Assembly (NCBI GenBank): GCA_003216175.1
Contig: QCJG01000010.1
Location: 1 to 41,362, forward strand
Source of the DNA: Prochlorococcus sp. AG-409-A10
GTDB taxonomy: Bacteria; Cyanobacteriota; Cyanobacteriia; PCC-6307; Cyanobiaceae
Direction of reading: 5' to 3'
DNA length: 41,362 bases
The position numbers were made by a program, and so were the translations under genes. Every line of letters begins with the position of its first letter. Position 1 is the first letter of the stretch. Positions 18,133 through 27,708 of this stretch are shown one piece after another. The notes beneath the pieces are model-generated. The model saw only the letters and a program-made list of their open reading frames with translations. It did no database searches and was not told where the DNA came from.

Positions 18133-19549
18133 GCTCCTTTAATTCCAATAAAAGATCTCCAAGAACCTTTTTTGCATCTCCAAAGACCATTGAAGTATTT
18201 TGCAAATCAAAAAGGTCATTTTTTATTCCTGAATATCCAGCACTCATTCCTCTCTTAATAACAAATACAGTTCTAGCTTCTTGAACATCTAAAACTGGCA
18301 TTCCATATAAAGGTGAAGTCTGATCATTCTTGGCCTGAGGGTTAACCACATCATTCGCACCTAGAACCAATACAACATCCGTCGCAGGGAATTCAGGATT
18401 GATTACATCCATTTCTTTTAATTGCTCATAGGGAACATCTGCTTCCGCCAACAGAACGTTCATATGACCAGGCATTCTTCCTGCAACAGGATGAATTGCA
18501 TATGTGACTTCAATGTCGGCATTTTCTAAAACTCTAGTGACCTCTCTTAGCGTGTGCTGAGCCTGAGCCACAGCAAGACCATAGCCAGGAACAATTACTA
18601 CTCTCTCTGCCGCCTCAAGAGTAAGTGCACATTCTTCTGGGCTGCAACTAGTTATATTTGTATATTCTCCCCCACCACCTCCTGAAGCAGCAGAACTAGC
18701 ACCAAGTGCACCACCAAATAATACAGAGACCAAAGATCTGTTCATGCCAGCGCACATCACTTGAGTAAGTATCAATCCAGCAGCTCCAACCATTGCACCA
18801 GCAACAATCAAAAGTTGACTACCAACAACAAAGCCTGCTGCTGCTGCTGCGACTCCGGAGTAGCTATTTAGCAGGGATATAACTACTGGCATATCGGCTC
18901 CACCAATAGGAAGAGTCACTCCAATACCAAGCAAAGATGAAGCAACTACAATAAGAAAAAGACCATTTTGTCCATCGATTGAAAGATAGATTCCACCTAT
19001 CAAAGCAATAACAGCACATAGAATATTAAAGAAATGTCTTGCTTTGCTTTGGGTCCAAGAAGGAGTAGAAAGCCAGCCTTGAAGCTTGGCCATTGCAACA
19101 ATTGATCCAGAGAATGTAATGGCTCCAACAAAGAGTGAAACTACTATTGAGAAATTTCTAATAAGTTCACCGACCACACCATCTGAGCCGTCTGTAGATG
19201 GAAACAAAGCCACTCCAAGTGCCACCAATAGCGATGACATCCCTCCACAACCGTTAAACAAAGCTACTATCTCAGGCATTGCAGTCATTGGAACCCTTTT
19301 AGCAGTTAAGGCGCCTAAAAGGCCTCCGATTAAAGTTCCACAAATTATCCAAATCCAAGAGTTAATAGAAATGCCTATGGTTCCTTGAGAGTTAAGCAAC
19401 ACTCCAAAAGCAGCCAATATCATTGCAATGGCGGCAAGCCTATTTGCCTCTCTTGCTGATCTAACTTTTGAAAGGCCTTTAATACCTAAAGCAAGCAATA
19501 AAACTGCCAGTAGATCAATAGCAAACTTAACAGGAGCAATAAATGTCAT
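18110..19549 (-). CDS. pntB: NAD(P) transhydrogenase subunit beta
   Basis: 479 residues. The N-terminal half (about 1-265) is a polytopic membrane domain with the conserved NGCGGMSSLLVALG and SLLNSYSGVAAAAAGFVVG. The C-terminal half (about 300-479) is the NADP(H)-binding dIII domain: VIVPGYGLAVAQAQHTLREV, AIHPVAGRMPGHMNVLLAEA, LVLGANDVVNP and VFVIKRGMSAGYSG. Together with PntAA and PntAB it forms the proton-translocating transhydrogenase that links NADH/NADP+ to the proton gradient. The three genes lie in order pntAA-pntAB-pntB with spacings of an overlap base and 11 bp, a clear operon. Confidence 0.97.
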   Translation of the reverse strand: MTFIAPVKFAIDLLAVLLLALGIKGLSKVRSAREANRLAAIAMILAAFGVLLNSQGTIGISINSWIWIICGTLIGGLLGALTAKRVPMTAMPEIVALFNGCGGMSSLLVALGVALFPSTDGSDGVVGELIRNFSIVVSLFVGAITFSGSIVAMAKLQGWLSTPSWTQSKARHFFNILCAVIALIGGIYLSIDGQNGLFLIVVASSLLGIGVTLPIGGADMPVVISLLNSYSGVAAAAAGFVVGSQLLIVAGAMVGAAGLILTQVMCAGMNRSLVSVLFGGALGASSAASGGGGGEYTNITSCSPEECALTLEAAERVVIVPGYGLAVAQAQHTLREVTRVLENADIEVTYAIHPVAGRMPGHMNVLLAEADVPYEQLKEMDVINPEFPATDVVLVLGANDVVNPQAKNDQTSPLYGMPVLDVQEARTVFVIKRGMSAGYSGIKNDLFDLQNTSMVFGDAKKVLGDLLLELKELGVGSKG

Positions 19550-19560
19550 AAGAAATAATC

Positions 19561-19854
19561 CTATTTACGAGTTTTTTTACGACTAAACATTGCAAGCATC
19601 CTGTCTGTAACCAGAAAGCCTCCAATAACATTAAACAAAGCAAATCCAAGAGATATTGATCCGATTATTAGTAGAGGTAAATTGTCTCCTGATTTTATTA
19701 TTAATGTTAAAGCTGCAAGCATCGTGATGCCTGAAATTGCATTAGCCCCACTCATTAGTGGAGTGTGCAAAGTTGGAGGGACCTTACCTATAAGCTCCAA
19801 CCCCAAAAGGCTTCCAAGGAGAAGAACCCAAAGAGCCTCACTAAAAAAACTCAT
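19561..19854 (-). CDS. pntAB: NAD(P) transhydrogenase subunit alpha, membrane part
   Basis: 97 residues with three or four membrane spans, including LGLELIGKVPPTLHTPLMSG and the conserved NAISGITMLAALTL. It is the dII membrane segment that is fused to the NAD domain in E. coli PntA. Cyanobacteria carry it as a separate gene. It shares a base with the pntAA end (19854) and precedes pntB by 11 bp. Confidence 0.95.
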   Translation of the reverse strand: MSFFSEALWVLLLGSLLGLELIGKVPPTLHTPLMSGANAISGITMLAALTLIIKSGDNLPLLIIGSISLGFALFNVIGGFLVTDRMLAMFSRKKTRK

Positions 19855-20996
19855 TACTTAATTCCTCCATTCTCAATAATTTCTGATTTGAGTATTACTC
19901 CATCCTTACTAATCAAAGAACCAGCAATAAGCTCATCATCGTTATCAATTAAAAACTTACCCTGTTTAAACATTGGCTGAAGAAGAGACAATAAATTTCT
20001 CGAATATAAAGAACTGGCATGATTAGGTATTGAACTAGGAAGATCAGAAGCTCCAACTATCTTGACCCCTTTTCTAACAATAGTTTCTCCTGGTTTTGAA
20101 CATGCACAATTTCCACCACTAAGCACAGCAAGATCAACGACTACCGAACCAGGACGCATATTATCCAACATATTCTCATCAATAAGTCTGGGGGCTTTTT
20201 TACCAGGCACCTGAGCAGTACAAATTGCCACGTCAGCTTCAGATAATTGAGTTGCCAATTCTTTTCTTTGTGCAATCAGAAATTCATCCGAAACTTGTTT
20301 TGCATATCCTCCAGATTCTGAAGGGGTTTCGTCAATCTTTGGAAGTTCAATAAATCTTGCGCCTAGTGATTCAACTTGCTCTTTTACAGCCTCCCTGATA
20401 TCACTCACATAAACCACAGCACCTAGTCTTTTTGCTGTTGCTATAGCTTGCAATCCTGCTACTCCAGCACCTAAAACAACAACTTTTGAAGGTTGAATGG
20501 TACCAGCAGCAGTCATCAACATTGGGAAGTATCGATCGAGGGCACTAGCTGCTAAAAGTACGGATTTATATCCAGCTATATTTGCTTGGGAGGATAATGC
20601 GTCTGATGACTGTGCTCTGCTAATTCTGGGTAGTAACTCCAAAGCTATTGCAGAAATTTTTTTGGATTTTAATATTTCTGCTAATGATAAATTTCCGTAA
20701 GGATCCAGTAAGCCCACGAGAAAAGAGCCAGGTTTTAAATGTAAGAGAAATTTTTCGTCAGGAGGCTGAACGCACAAAACAATATCAACAATTTTTTTTA
20801 CTTCATGATTTTCCTTCTCAACCAATTCAGCACCAGCATCCAAATAAGTATTATCTAAAAAACCAGCAGCTTCTCCTGCTCCTTTTTCAAAAAATATTTT
20901 GCAGCCGAGGTCCAAAAACTTTTTAACAGTTTCTGGAGTAGCTGAAACGCGTGTTTCCCCTAAAGCAGATTCGAAGGGAATTAAGAAACTAACCAA
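19854..20996 (-). CDS. pntAA: NAD(P) transhydrogenase subunit alpha, NAD-binding part
   Basis: 380 residues, the soluble dI domain. It begins with the alanine-dehydrogenase/PntA signature IPFESALGETRVSATPETV. The NAD-binding Rossmann motif VVVLGAGVAGLQAIATAKRL lies at about 171-190, followed by VYVSDIR. The TAQVPGKKAPRLIDENML and VVDLAVLSGGNCACSKPGET stretches near 265-305 are also conserved. The reading frame starts with TTG at 20996; no upstream in-frame ATG is present, and the N-terminus aligns as expected. It is the first gene of the pnt operon, divergent from the conserved hypothetical at 21130 with a 133-bp shared promoter region. Confidence 0.95.
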   Translation of the reverse strand: MVSFLIPFESALGETRVSATPETVKKFLDLGCKIFFEKGAGEAAGFLDNTYLDAGAELVEKENHEVKKIVDIVLCVQPPDEKFLLHLKPGSFLVGLLDPYGNLSLAEILKSKKISAIALELLPRISRAQSSDALSSQANIAGYKSVLLAASALDRYFPMLMTAAGTIQPSKVVVLGAGVAGLQAIATAKRLGAVVYVSDIREAVKEQVESLGARFIELPKIDETPSESGGYAKQVSDEFLIAQRKELATQLSEADVAICTAQVPGKKAPRLIDENMLDNMRPGSVVVDLAVLSGGNCACSKPGETIVRKGVKIVGASDLPSSIPNHASSLYSRNLLSLLQPMFKQGKFLIDNDDELIAGSLISKDGVILKSEIIENGGIK

Positions 20997-21129
20997 AGTA
21001 AAAATATTTATCCTGCTTCAGATTAGGAGAGGAAAGGTTTGAATACCAGCATTTTTAGTTAAGAAAGGTTTTCCTAATAGTTTTCCTTGGCTATGAAGGA
21101 AATGAGAAAATGTTATCGATCAAGAAAAA

Positions 21130-21708
21130 ATGAGCATCACCGCGATCGAATGTCCTGATGGTGTGTGTCATAGCCATCACGGTGGCCATGCTGTTCCAAG
21201 AACAGCTATGCAAAAAAACCTGCAAAGTCACGGAAAAGAATGGTGTGAGCGGTTAGCAGAACGAATTTACGAAATGTCTGTAGACACTTTTTCTCAGACA
21301 GTGATGCCAAGCCTGCATTCCTCAGGATGGCAAAGGAAACATCTTGACTGGGAATTTAAACTTGCAAATAAAGAATCTGAACCAGACGAAGCTTTAGTTG
21401 AAGGGATTATCAACGCTACTGAAAGTTTTTTAAGAAGCAGCGAAGTTCATCGATTATTTATTCAAGAACTTGTCCAAGGAACATTTGCCGAAGCAAAAGA
21501 TGACAAATTACCTTCTAAAGCCGTTAGGAAAGTAATAGAGAATGAAATAATAGTAATGATTGAAGGTAAAAAAGAAGAATTAACAAATAAGATTGCAAAA
21601 GCATTAGAGGAAGAAGCTAATGGCGATTTTGATTTAGCCAAAAATGCAGCGATTGAGGGTATTAATGATGTTGAAAAACTTTTAATTAATCATACAGAAT
21701 CAGTCTAA
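21130..21708 (+). CDS. conserved picocyanobacterial protein with N-terminal Cys/His cluster
   Basis: 192 residues; I do not recognise a named family. The N-terminus IECPDGVCHSHHGGHAVPR contains two Cys and four His within about 15 residues, which could bind a metal. The rest is soluble and predicted helical, with a Trp-containing middle (HSSGWQRKHLDWEFKLANKE) and an acidic, Lys/Glu-rich C-terminal helix region (about 135-185). No signal peptide or membrane span is seen. It is transcribed away from pntAA. A hairpin at 21760-21783 lies 52 bp after its stop. The metal-binding role is inference from residues only. Confidence 0.8.
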   Translation: MSITAIECPDGVCHSHHGGHAVPRTAMQKNLQSHGKEWCERLAERIYEMSVDTFSQTVMPSLHSSGWQRKHLDWEFKLANKESEPDEALVEGIINATESFLRSSEVHRLFIQELVQGTFAEAKDDKLPSKAVRKVIENEIIVMIEGKKEELTNKIAKALEEEANGDFDLAKNAAIEGINDVEKLLINHTESV

Positions 21709-21759
21709 TTTATTAGCAAATAAAATATTAAATAATCGTATCACCTAATGAACAATAGT

Positions 21760-21783
21760 GAAGGTATTCAAAAGAATACCTTC
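21760..21783 (+). terminator. hairpin, probable terminator
   Basis: A perfect 10-bp stem (GAAGGTATTC / GAATACCTTC) with an AAAA loop. The following tract (TACTTTC) is a poor U-run, so termination may be partial or the hairpin may protect mRNA ends. Confidence 0.55.
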
Positions 21784-21916
21784 TACTTTCTAAAATATTA
21801 AGGAAACCTTAAATCTTAAGCGATAATTACTTTTTCCAGACAAAACGCAAATTTGTACCAAAAAACACAAGTTAACCTCCATTGGCGTGTCAAGGTGTTG
21901 TCGTTGGGGATTAATT

Positions 21917-22147
21917 ATGAATGCTTCTTTCAGCAAGAGAATAAGTATCGCAAGCTGTTGGGCTGCAAGCAGAATAGCTTTACTTGATAGCGTTGAAAGA
22001 TACGAAGATAGTTACGCTATCAACCAAGAATTCTGTGAATGGATTACATGTATCAACACTTACCCTGAGGGATTAAAAGCTTCAACTTTGCAAGTTCCCG
22101 ATTTTCAAAAAGAAATTTTTGACGCTGATGAACTTTTAGAGCTTTGA
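21917..22147 (+). CDS. small hypothetical protein, 76 aa
   Basis: From the ATG at 21917 the protein is 76 residues; a GTG at 21887 in the same frame would add ten Cys/Arg-rich residues and seems less likely. It is soluble and helical, with conserved-looking ASCWAASRIALLDSVERYED and EFCEWITCINTYPEGL and an acidic end. I do not recognise a family. It lies upstream of, and on the same strand as, the thioredoxin reductase gene, with a 100-bp gap. Confidence 0.65.
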   Translation: MNASFSKRISIASCWAASRIALLDSVERYEDSYAINQEFCEWITCINTYPEGLKASTLQVPDFQKEIFDADELLEL

Positions 22148-22247
22148 ATTTTAATAAATTTGAGATTTAAAATAATCCTTCTTATTCTTTAAATACACTT
22201 TCAAGATTTTTTCTTATATCGTGTAGTCAGTCTTATTTTGGTATGGC

Positions 22248-23624
22248 ATGCCAGCCGAGAAAAAAGAATTTAAAACTGAAAATTTAGTAATTCTAGGCTC
22301 AGGACCAGCTGGTTACACCGCTGCTATATATGCGGCAAGAGCAAATCTTCAGCCATTACTTATTACTGGTTTTGAAAAAGGTGGAATCCCTGGTGGTCAA
22401 CTAATGACGACAACATTTGTAGAGAATTTCCCAGGTTTCCCTAATGGAATTCAAGGACCAGAATTGATGGATTCAATCAAAGCGCAAGCTGTTAGATGGG
22501 GGACAAAGTTAATTGAAGAAGATGCAATATCAATTGATCTAAGCAAAAGGCCCTTTTCTATTGTTACTTCCACTCAAAATATTAAATCAAACTCGTTAAT
22601 CATCTCAACCGGAGCAAGCGCCAATCGACTTGGCCTTAAAAACGAGAAGTTATTCTGGAGCAAAGGTATTAGTGCCTGTGCAATTTGCGACGGGGCAACT
22701 CCTCAATTCAGAAATGAAGAATTAGCAGTAGTTGGAGGTGGGGACTCAGCTTGTGAAGAAGCTGAATATCTCACTAAATACGGAAGCCATGTACATTTAT
22801 TAGTTAGATCAAAAAAGTTAAAGGCCTCTGCAGCAATGGCCGATCGAGTAGAAGCAAACTCTAATATTACTATTCACTGGGAGACTGAACTTTTAGATGT
22901 TTTAGGTAATGAATGGCTGGAGAAATTAAAAGTTAAACGAAAAAATACCAACCAGGAAGATGAAATTTTAGCTAAAGGCCTTTTTTATGCAATTGGACAT
23001 ACTCCCAATACATCTTTGTTCACAAATCAGTTAAGTACAGACTCAAAAGGTTACTTACTAACAGAACCTGGAAGACCAGAAACTTCTTTGGAAGGTGTTT
23101 ATGCAGCGGGAGATGTTGCTGATTCAGAATGGCGTCAAGGTGTTACCGCTGCAGGCAGTGGTTGCAAAGCAGCTCTAGCAGCTGAAAGATGGCTATCTAC
23201 AAATAAACTAGCAACTCTCATCAAACGAGATGAATTAGAGCCATCAAAGGCTGAGACAACAAAAACTTTAGAAATTAGTAATGAGGACAATTTCGATCCC
23301 GAAAAAACCTGGCAAAAGGGAAGTTATGCACTTAGAAAGTTGTACCATGAGACACAAAAACCTCTTTTTGTAGTATATACATCTAGTAGTTGTGGGCCTT
23401 GCCACATACTCAAGCCTCAACTTCAAAGAGTTCTTAACGAATCAAATGGGAAAGCAATAGGTGTTGAGATTGACATTGAGAACGACCAAGAAATTGCTAA
23501 ACAAGCCGAAGTGAGCGGAACTCCAACTGTACATCTTTTCAAAAACAAGGAATTAAAAAAACAATGGAAAGGTGTTAAAGCAAGAAGTGAATATAAATCC
23601 GCGTTAGATGAACTAGTGGATTAG
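22248..23624 (+). CDS. trxB: NADPH-thioredoxin reductase with fused thioredoxin (NTRC)
   Basis: 458 residues. The reductase part (about 1-320) has the FAD loop [20 protein letters not shown], the redox-active CAICDG near 143-148, the NADPH-binding [15 protein letters not shown] and the C-terminal FAD motif [17 protein letters not shown]. An acidic linker leads to a thioredoxin domain (about 355-458) with active site CGPC near 382 ([18 protein letters not shown]) and the cis-Pro GTPTVHLF. This fusion, NTRC, delivers NADPH reducing power to 2-Cys peroxiredoxins and other targets and works in the dark when ferredoxin-thioredoxin reduction stops. The start is ATG at 22248; the ATG at 22243 is out of frame. 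It converges with infA, 4 bp apart. Confidence 0.95.
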   Translation: MPAEKKEFKTENLVILGSGPAGYTAAIYAARANLQPLLITGFEKGGIPGGQLMTTTFVENFPGFPNGIQGPELMDSIKAQAVRWGTKLIEEDAISIDLSKRPFSIVTSTQNIKSNSLIISTGASANRLGLKNEKLFWSKGISACAICDGATPQFRNEELAVVGGGDSACEEAEYLTKYGSHVHLLVRSKKLKASAAMADRVEANSNITIHWETELLDVLGNEWLEKLKVKRKNTNQEDEILAKGLFYAIGHTPNTSLFTNQLSTDSKGYLLTEPGRPETSLEGVYAAGDVADSEWRQGVTAAGSGCKAALAAERWLSTNKLATLIKRDELEPSKAETTKTLEISNEDNFDPEKTWQKGSYALRKLYHETQKPLFVVYTSSSCGPCHILKPQLQRVLNESNGKAIGVEIDIENDQEIAKQAEVSGTPTVHLFKNKELKKQWKGVKARSEYKSALDELVD

Positions 23625-23628
23625 CGAA

Positions 23629-23898
23629 TTATCTTTTCCTTGGCCCTCCTGGTCTATTGCCGCCTTGTCTTCCTCCTCCAGGACCTACGTTTCTTTCTCT
23701 ATATGTAATACGACCTCTTGTTAAATCATAGGGACTTATTTCAACCAGAACTTTATCTCCTGCAAGCAATTTTATTCTAAATTTTGTCAATTTTCCTGCG
23801 GCCCTACACAAGCATTGATGTCCAGCAGGCTGTTCAAGAGTTACAAGATAGAATCCATTTCCTTGCTCTTTTTCAATCACGCCGGATGTTTCAATCAT
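23629..23898 (-). CDS. infA: translation initiation factor IF-1 (long form with Gly-rich tail)
   Basis: 89 residues. The S1/OB-fold of IF-1 occupies about 1-70: IETSGVIEKEQGNGFYLVTL, CRAAGKLTKFRIKLLAGDKV, VEISPYDLTRGRITYRER. The remaining 18 or so residues are a Gly/Arg/Pro tail (NVGPGGGRQGGNRPGGPRKR) that standard IF-1 lacks. IF-1 blocks the ribosomal A site during initiation. Typical IF-1 is about 71-73 residues and is often encoded near ribosomal proteins; this gene is away from them, so it may be a paralogue or the only copy. That cannot be decided from this window. Confidence 0.85.
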   Translation of the reverse strand: MIETSGVIEKEQGNGFYLVTLEQPAGHQCLCRAAGKLTKFRIKLLAGDKVLVEISPYDLTRGRITYRERNVGPGGGRQGGNRPGGPRKR

Positions 23899-23974
23899 GT
23901 GTTTTTTTTTGCATCACTAATTAACCAAAATAATTGTATTCTAAAAAGTCTTTAATTAACCAAAAAATGTATAT

Positions 23975-24190
23975 TTAACTAAAAATGTCTTGCAACTCTC
24001 GAGCAGTTTGAAATTGTCCATAATAATAATTTGCAGAAGCTCTTAAACCGGCATCAGACAATCCATCAAAAGCTTCAAATCCAATACTTTTCCATAACTC
24101 ATTTCCACATAACTTATCTAGCTCTGCAGAAGCTTCTTTGGATAGATTTTCAAGTCTTCTATTAAGGTTCTTAATTTGACTAATTGACAT
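23975..24190 (-). CDS. small conserved hypothetical, 71 aa
   Basis: 71 residues. A helical N-terminal half with heptad-like leucines (SQIKNLNRRLENLSKEASAE) is followed by GFEAFDGLSDAGLRASANYY and a Tyr-rich end. I do not recognise a family. It is on the infA strand between infA and ycf39, with 76-bp and 52-bp gaps. Composition and start support a real gene. No function is offered. Confidence 0.7.
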   Translation of the reverse strand: MSISQIKNLNRRLENLSKEASAELDKLCGNELWKSIGFEAFDGLSDAGLRASANYYYGQFQTARELQDIFS

Positions 24191-24242
24191 CAGAAAAAGG
24201 ATTTCCCTTAATAGTACATATTAACTACATTTTTGCAATAGC

Positions 24243-25205
24243 TCAAATTGGAAATTTCTTTTTCTCTTCAATATCAAGATCAACTCCAATATCTTTAAGC
24301 CTTTTCAATATGACCCCGTAATACTCTTTTATATAACTCTCCATTGTTGTTGAATCAGCTTTATTCAAGCCAAAAGCAGTATAAGTATCATCCATGGGTG
24401 CATCCAATTTGCCTCCACTCCCACTCAATTCAGAGAATGAAAGCCTCTCGGCAACGTTTAAGGTTGGCTCGAAAAACGATACAACTGATTGAGCGACGGA
24501 AATTATTGATGGAGAAACTTTTAGTACTCTTGCTCTTTTTTCACTGAACTTTTCACATAGATCTACTAATTCTTTAGCACTCCAAGCTTTGGGTCCAACA
24601 ATAGGAAATCTTCCTTTTATAGTTTGAGGCCTGTCTAAAGCTGCAACAGCAAATCGAGCTATGTCCTGCGTATTCATATAAGCAATATCAGTGGGATTTC
24701 CACTTATCCAAACTGGTTCATTGTTTAAAATAGGAATAGCAAATTGACCTATTACTCCTTGCATGAAAGCAACACCTTGCAATATGGTGTAGTCCAAAGA
24801 TGAACTTGCCAATAATTCTTCAGTACAGTATTTAATGTCCATTAATGGGATTTTTCTATATTTTTCTGCACCTAATAAAGATAAGAATACAACTCTTTTT
24901 ACATTTTTTTCTTCGCAAGCATTATATAAATTTAATTTTCCATCCCAATCTATTTCATAAACGCTGCGAGGATCATCAGGCCTGCTAGTAGCGGCATCAA
25001 TAACAGCATCAACACCATCAAGAGCGTACTCAATATCTTCTTTGTTTATTAAATTGCCACGAGTTAACTCACAACCCCATTCCTGAAGAAATGAAGCAGA
25101 TTTTGGTTTCCTAACCATACAGCGCACTTTATGCCCTGCATCTATGGCGTTTTTGGCTATTTGGCGACCAAGAGTTCCTGTGCCACCAATCACCAGAACT
25201 TGCAT
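24243..25205 (-). CDS. ycf39: Ycf39-like NAD(P)-binding protein, photosystem II assembly
   Basis: 320 residues from the Met that gives MQVLVIGGTGTLGRQIAKNA; an ATG 12 bases upstream (25217) is the alternative. It is an atypical short-chain dehydrogenase of the NmrA-like group. The dinucleotide loop GGTGTLGRQ lies at residues 6-14, VDAVIDAATSRP follows at about 70-80, and YCTEELLASSSLDYTILQG replaces the usual YxxxK catalytic region. Ycf39 acts with HLIP proteins in inserting chlorophyll into D1 precursor complexes. It is divergent in role but close to petM on the same strand, so co-transcription of two photosynthesis-related genes is plausible. Confidence 0.9.
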   Translation of the reverse strand: MQVLVIGGTGTLGRQIAKNAIDAGHKVRCMVRKPKSASFLQEWGCELTRGNLINKEDIEYALDGVDAVIDAATSRPDDPRSVYEIDWDGKLNLYNACEEKNVKRVVFLSLLGAEKYRKIPLMDIKYCTEELLASSSLDYTILQGVAFMQGVIGQFAIPILNNEPVWISGNPTDIAYMNTQDIARFAVAALDRPQTIKGRFPIVGPKAWSAKELVDLCEKFSEKRARVLKVSPSIISVAQSVVSFFEPTLNVAERLSFSELSGSGGKLDAPMDDTYTAFGLNKADSTTMESYIKEYYGVILKRLKDIGVDLDIEEKKKFPI

Positions 25206-25260
25206 AGTTGAATTCATTACAAGATTGGAGCTTAAATGGGCAAACTATAGATCGTGGAAA

Positions 25261-25359
25261 TTAATCACCTTGAAGTTTCAAAAGAAGGACTCCTCCTAAA
25301 AGCCCAACGGGAATTAAAACCCAAAAGACTGCAGCGATTCCAAAAATTTCTGAGGCCAT
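25261..25359 (-). CDS. petM: cytochrome b6f complex subunit PetM
   Basis: A 32-residue single-span membrane protein, [20 protein letters not shown] and a Leu-rich remainder, ending LKLQGD. Length, the N-terminal ASEIF and the [12 protein letters not shown] span match PetM (subunit VII) of the cytochrome b6f complex, which stabilises the dimer in the thylakoid membrane. It lies 55 bp upstream of ycf39, on the same strand. Confidence 0.93.
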   Translation of the reverse strand: MASEIFGIAAVFWVLIPVGLLGGVLLLKLQGD

Positions 25360-25502
25360 TCAGATAATTTAACTCATTTACTATTAAAACCTAAAGCCCT
25401 TACGTTCAGATAACAATCCAAAAGCATACGCAAATTTTTAAAATAAACTTAAAATGAATTTAAAAACTATAAGAATCAAAATTAAAATTGGTTTTGAACT
25501 AA

Positions 25503-26474
25503 ATGCAGAAAAATATTTATGATAAAGAGTTTTTCATTGGATCCCCTTATTGGGGTGAGTCTAAATATTGGAGCTACAGAGATCTAAAGGTTCACTTCAG
25601 AGTGACTGGATCAGAATCAAATCCTCCCATTGTTCTAATTCATGGGTTTGGAGCTAGTAGCGATCACTGGAGAAATAATGCAGAAATATTTGCATCAGAG
25701 GGTTTCAGGGTTTATGGAATAGATCTAATAGGGTTCGGAAAATCAGAGCAAAGCCTTCAAAACAAAATAAATCATTTAGATAATAAACTTTGGGCAAATC
25801 AATTAGCTTCTTTTCTTGATCAAGTTGTAGACATAAAAAAGAACGGAAAAGCTGTATTAATTGGAAATTCTTTGGGAGCTTTAACAGCAATTACAACCCT
25901 CTCAGAAAGACCAGAATTAATAAAAACAATAATTGCGGCACCTCTACCAGAGCCAGTTTTTATCAGTCCAATTAAACTTGTTTTCCCCAGTTGGCTTATA
26001 AAACTTAAAAGTTATTTGATAAAACTTTTTTTTCATATATTTCCACTTAATGCCTTAGTGAATTTAATATCAAGAACAAAATTAATAACTTTTGCACTTC
26101 AAAGCGCCTATTTTCACTCTATTTCAAATGACATCTCATTAAAAAGGATAATTACAGTTCCCGCGAGGAGAGTCAATGCCTCCAAAGCTCTCAGAGCTAT
26201 GTGCATTGGAATGAGCAATAGAACAGATTCTGCAAAAGGTCCATATATTATTGAAAAAATCCAAAACCTTCCAAATCGCCCACCAATTTTATTAATTTGG
26301 GGCAAGCAGGATAAATTGATACCTATATTTTTAGCAAAAAAACTAATAAAGCTCCATCCTTGGCTTAAATTAAGTGTGATTAATGAAGCAGGCCATTGTC
26401 TCCACGATGAATTACCGAAACATTTCAATCAAATTGTTCTGAAATGGCTGAAGAACTTAAAAACTTCTAAGTAA
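25503..26474 (+). CDS. alpha/beta hydrolase
   Basis: 323 residues. [20 protein letters not shown] (about 40-59) is the oxyanion-hole region, [12 protein letters not shown] follows near 75, and the nucleophile elbow [11 protein letters not shown] places Ser at about 123. GKQDKLIP near 270 gives the acid, and [12 protein letters not shown] near 297 the His. A cap region (about 150-235) is hydrophobic and basic ([20 protein letters not shown]), possibly membrane-associated. Similar hydrolases are widespread in cyanobacteria and plastids, and some act in chlorophyll or lipid turnover, but no substrate can be assigned. It is divergent from petM and ends 5 bp before ilvH, so these two are probably co-transcribed. 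Confidence 0.9.
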   Translation: MQKNIYDKEFFIGSPYWGESKYWSYRDLKVHFRVTGSESNPPIVLIHGFGASSDHWRNNAEIFASEGFRVYGIDLIGFGKSEQSLQNKINHLDNKLWANQLASFLDQVVDIKKNGKAVLIGNSLGALTAITTLSERPELIKTIIAAPLPEPVFISPIKLVFPSWLIKLKSYLIKLFFHIFPLNALVNLISRTKLITFALQSAYFHSISNDISLKRIITVPARRVNASKALRAMCIGMSNRTDSAKGPYIIEKIQNLPNRPPILLIWGKQDKLIPIFLAKKLIKLHPWLKLSVINEAGHCLHDELPKHFNQIVLKWLKNLKTSK

Positions 26475-26479
26475 AAAAT

Positions 26480-26989
26480 ATGAAGCACACACTTTCAGTT
26501 TTAGTTGAAGATGAATCTGGAGCATTAAGCAGGATTGCAGGTCTTTTTGCACGAAGAGGTTTTAATATTGATAGTTTGGCTGTTGGTCCTGCAGAAGCAC
26601 AAGGAATTTCCAGATTAACAATGGTCGTTCAGGGGGACGAATCAACACTTCAACAAATGACCAAACAACTCAATAAATTAATAAATGTTTTAGAAGTTCT
26701 TGATTTAACAACTTTACCCGCCGTAGAAAGAGAGTTAATGCTCTTGAAAGTCTCTGCATCATCAGAGAACAGAGGGAAGATCTTAGATCTTGTACAAGTT
26801 TTTAGAGCAAAAGTTGTGGATGTTTCGGATAATGCTCTAACTCTGGAAGTTGTTGGAGATCCAGGCAAACTTGTTGCTCTAGAAAACTTATTGAAACCTT
26901 ATGGGATTTTAGAAATTGCTAGGACTGGAAAAGTTGCTCTTAAGAGATCCTCAGGAGTAAACACAGAAATGTTAAAAGCCAAAAAATAA
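26480..26989 (+). CDS. ilvH: acetolactate synthase small (regulatory) subunit
   Basis: 169 residues, family length. An N-terminal ACT domain, [20 protein letters not shown], continues [20 protein letters not shown]. The second ACT-like half contains [20 protein letters not shown] and [15 protein letters not shown]. The subunit binds valine and restores full activity to the catalytic IlvB chain in branched-chain amino acid synthesis. It follows the hydrolase by 5 bp and converges with the cyclophilin-like gene, 8 bp apart. Confidence 0.97.
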   Translation: MKHTLSVLVEDESGALSRIAGLFARRGFNIDSLAVGPAEAQGISRLTMVVQGDESTLQQMTKQLNKLINVLEVLDLTTLPAVERELMLLKVSASSENRGKILDLVQVFRAKVVDVSDNALTLEVVGDPGKLVALENLLKPYGILEIARTGKVALKRSSGVNTEMLKAKK

Positions 26990-26997
26990 TATATTCC

Positions 26998-27708
26998 CTA
27001 AGAATCGACTCTTTTTGCCTCAATTATAAAATCTTCTTCTTCAATTGAATCAACTATATTCATACCACTAATAACTTTTCCAAAGACAGAAAACCTTCCA
27101 TCAAGTTCTGGCAAAGATTTTAGTAAAATATAGAATTCCATACTTGCTGAATTCAAATCTTTAGATCTTGCCATAGATAAATATGATCTTTCATGCTTAA
27201 GTTCAATATTATTTATTTGACTAGAAGCATCTATTTCTTTTCCATATATTGGTAAATTATTCGTTTTTAGTTTTATTTCTAAAGGGATAGATCTTAAATT
27301 TCCTCTTTTTGTATCTATAAACTTATTTCTATTTTTTATCAAACTATTTTTTCCTCCTCTGATTATAAAAGGGTAAGGTTTTTTAATAACTCTATCAAAA
27401 ATTGTTTTGTCATATGCCCCTTTTTCAATAAAATCTATAAAGTTTCCAACAGTTATTGGCGCTGATCTGCCATAAAGCTCTACTTTTATCTTCCCTTTAT
27501 TGGTAATTAATAAAACATATTGATTTGATTTTACACACGGCAATATTGTAGAAGAACATAAATTAATTTCTTCGTTTTTATTTAAATATGAACATCCGAC
27601 TAATAAAATCAAGTTGACAAATAAAAATATATAAACTGGTTGAAAAAAACTATAGGTTATTTTTTTTTTATTTAAAATATTTATAATTTTATTTTTAAAT
27701 CCCTTCAA
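26998..27708 (-). CDS. divergent cyclophilin-type lipoprotein
   Basis: 236 residues. The basic N-terminus, hydrophobic span and lipobox LLVGC with Cys 39 point to an exported lipoprotein. Residues about 64-236 form a cyclophilin domain: [56 protein letters not shown] and [19 protein letters not shown]. The Arg of FDRVI is kept, but the Gln of MIQGG is Arg, the Gln of SQFF is Glu, and the usual His of DGxHxVFG is Phe. Peptidyl-prolyl isomerase activity is therefore doubtful. It may serve as a chaperone. Its start overlaps the end of ycf4 by 14 bp, so the two are probably co-transcribed. Confidence 0.85.
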   Translation of the reverse strand: MKGFKNKIINILNKKKITYSFFQPVYIFLFVNLILLVGCSYLNKNEEINLCSSTILPCVKSNQYVLLITNKGKIKVELYGRSAPITVGNFIDFIEKGAYDKTIFDRVIKKPYPFIIRGGKNSLIKNRNKFIDTKRGNLRSIPLEIKLKTNNLPIYGKEIDASSQINNIELKHERSYLSMARSKDLNSASMEFYILLKSLPELDGRFSVFGKVISGMNIVDSIEEEDFIIEAKRVDS

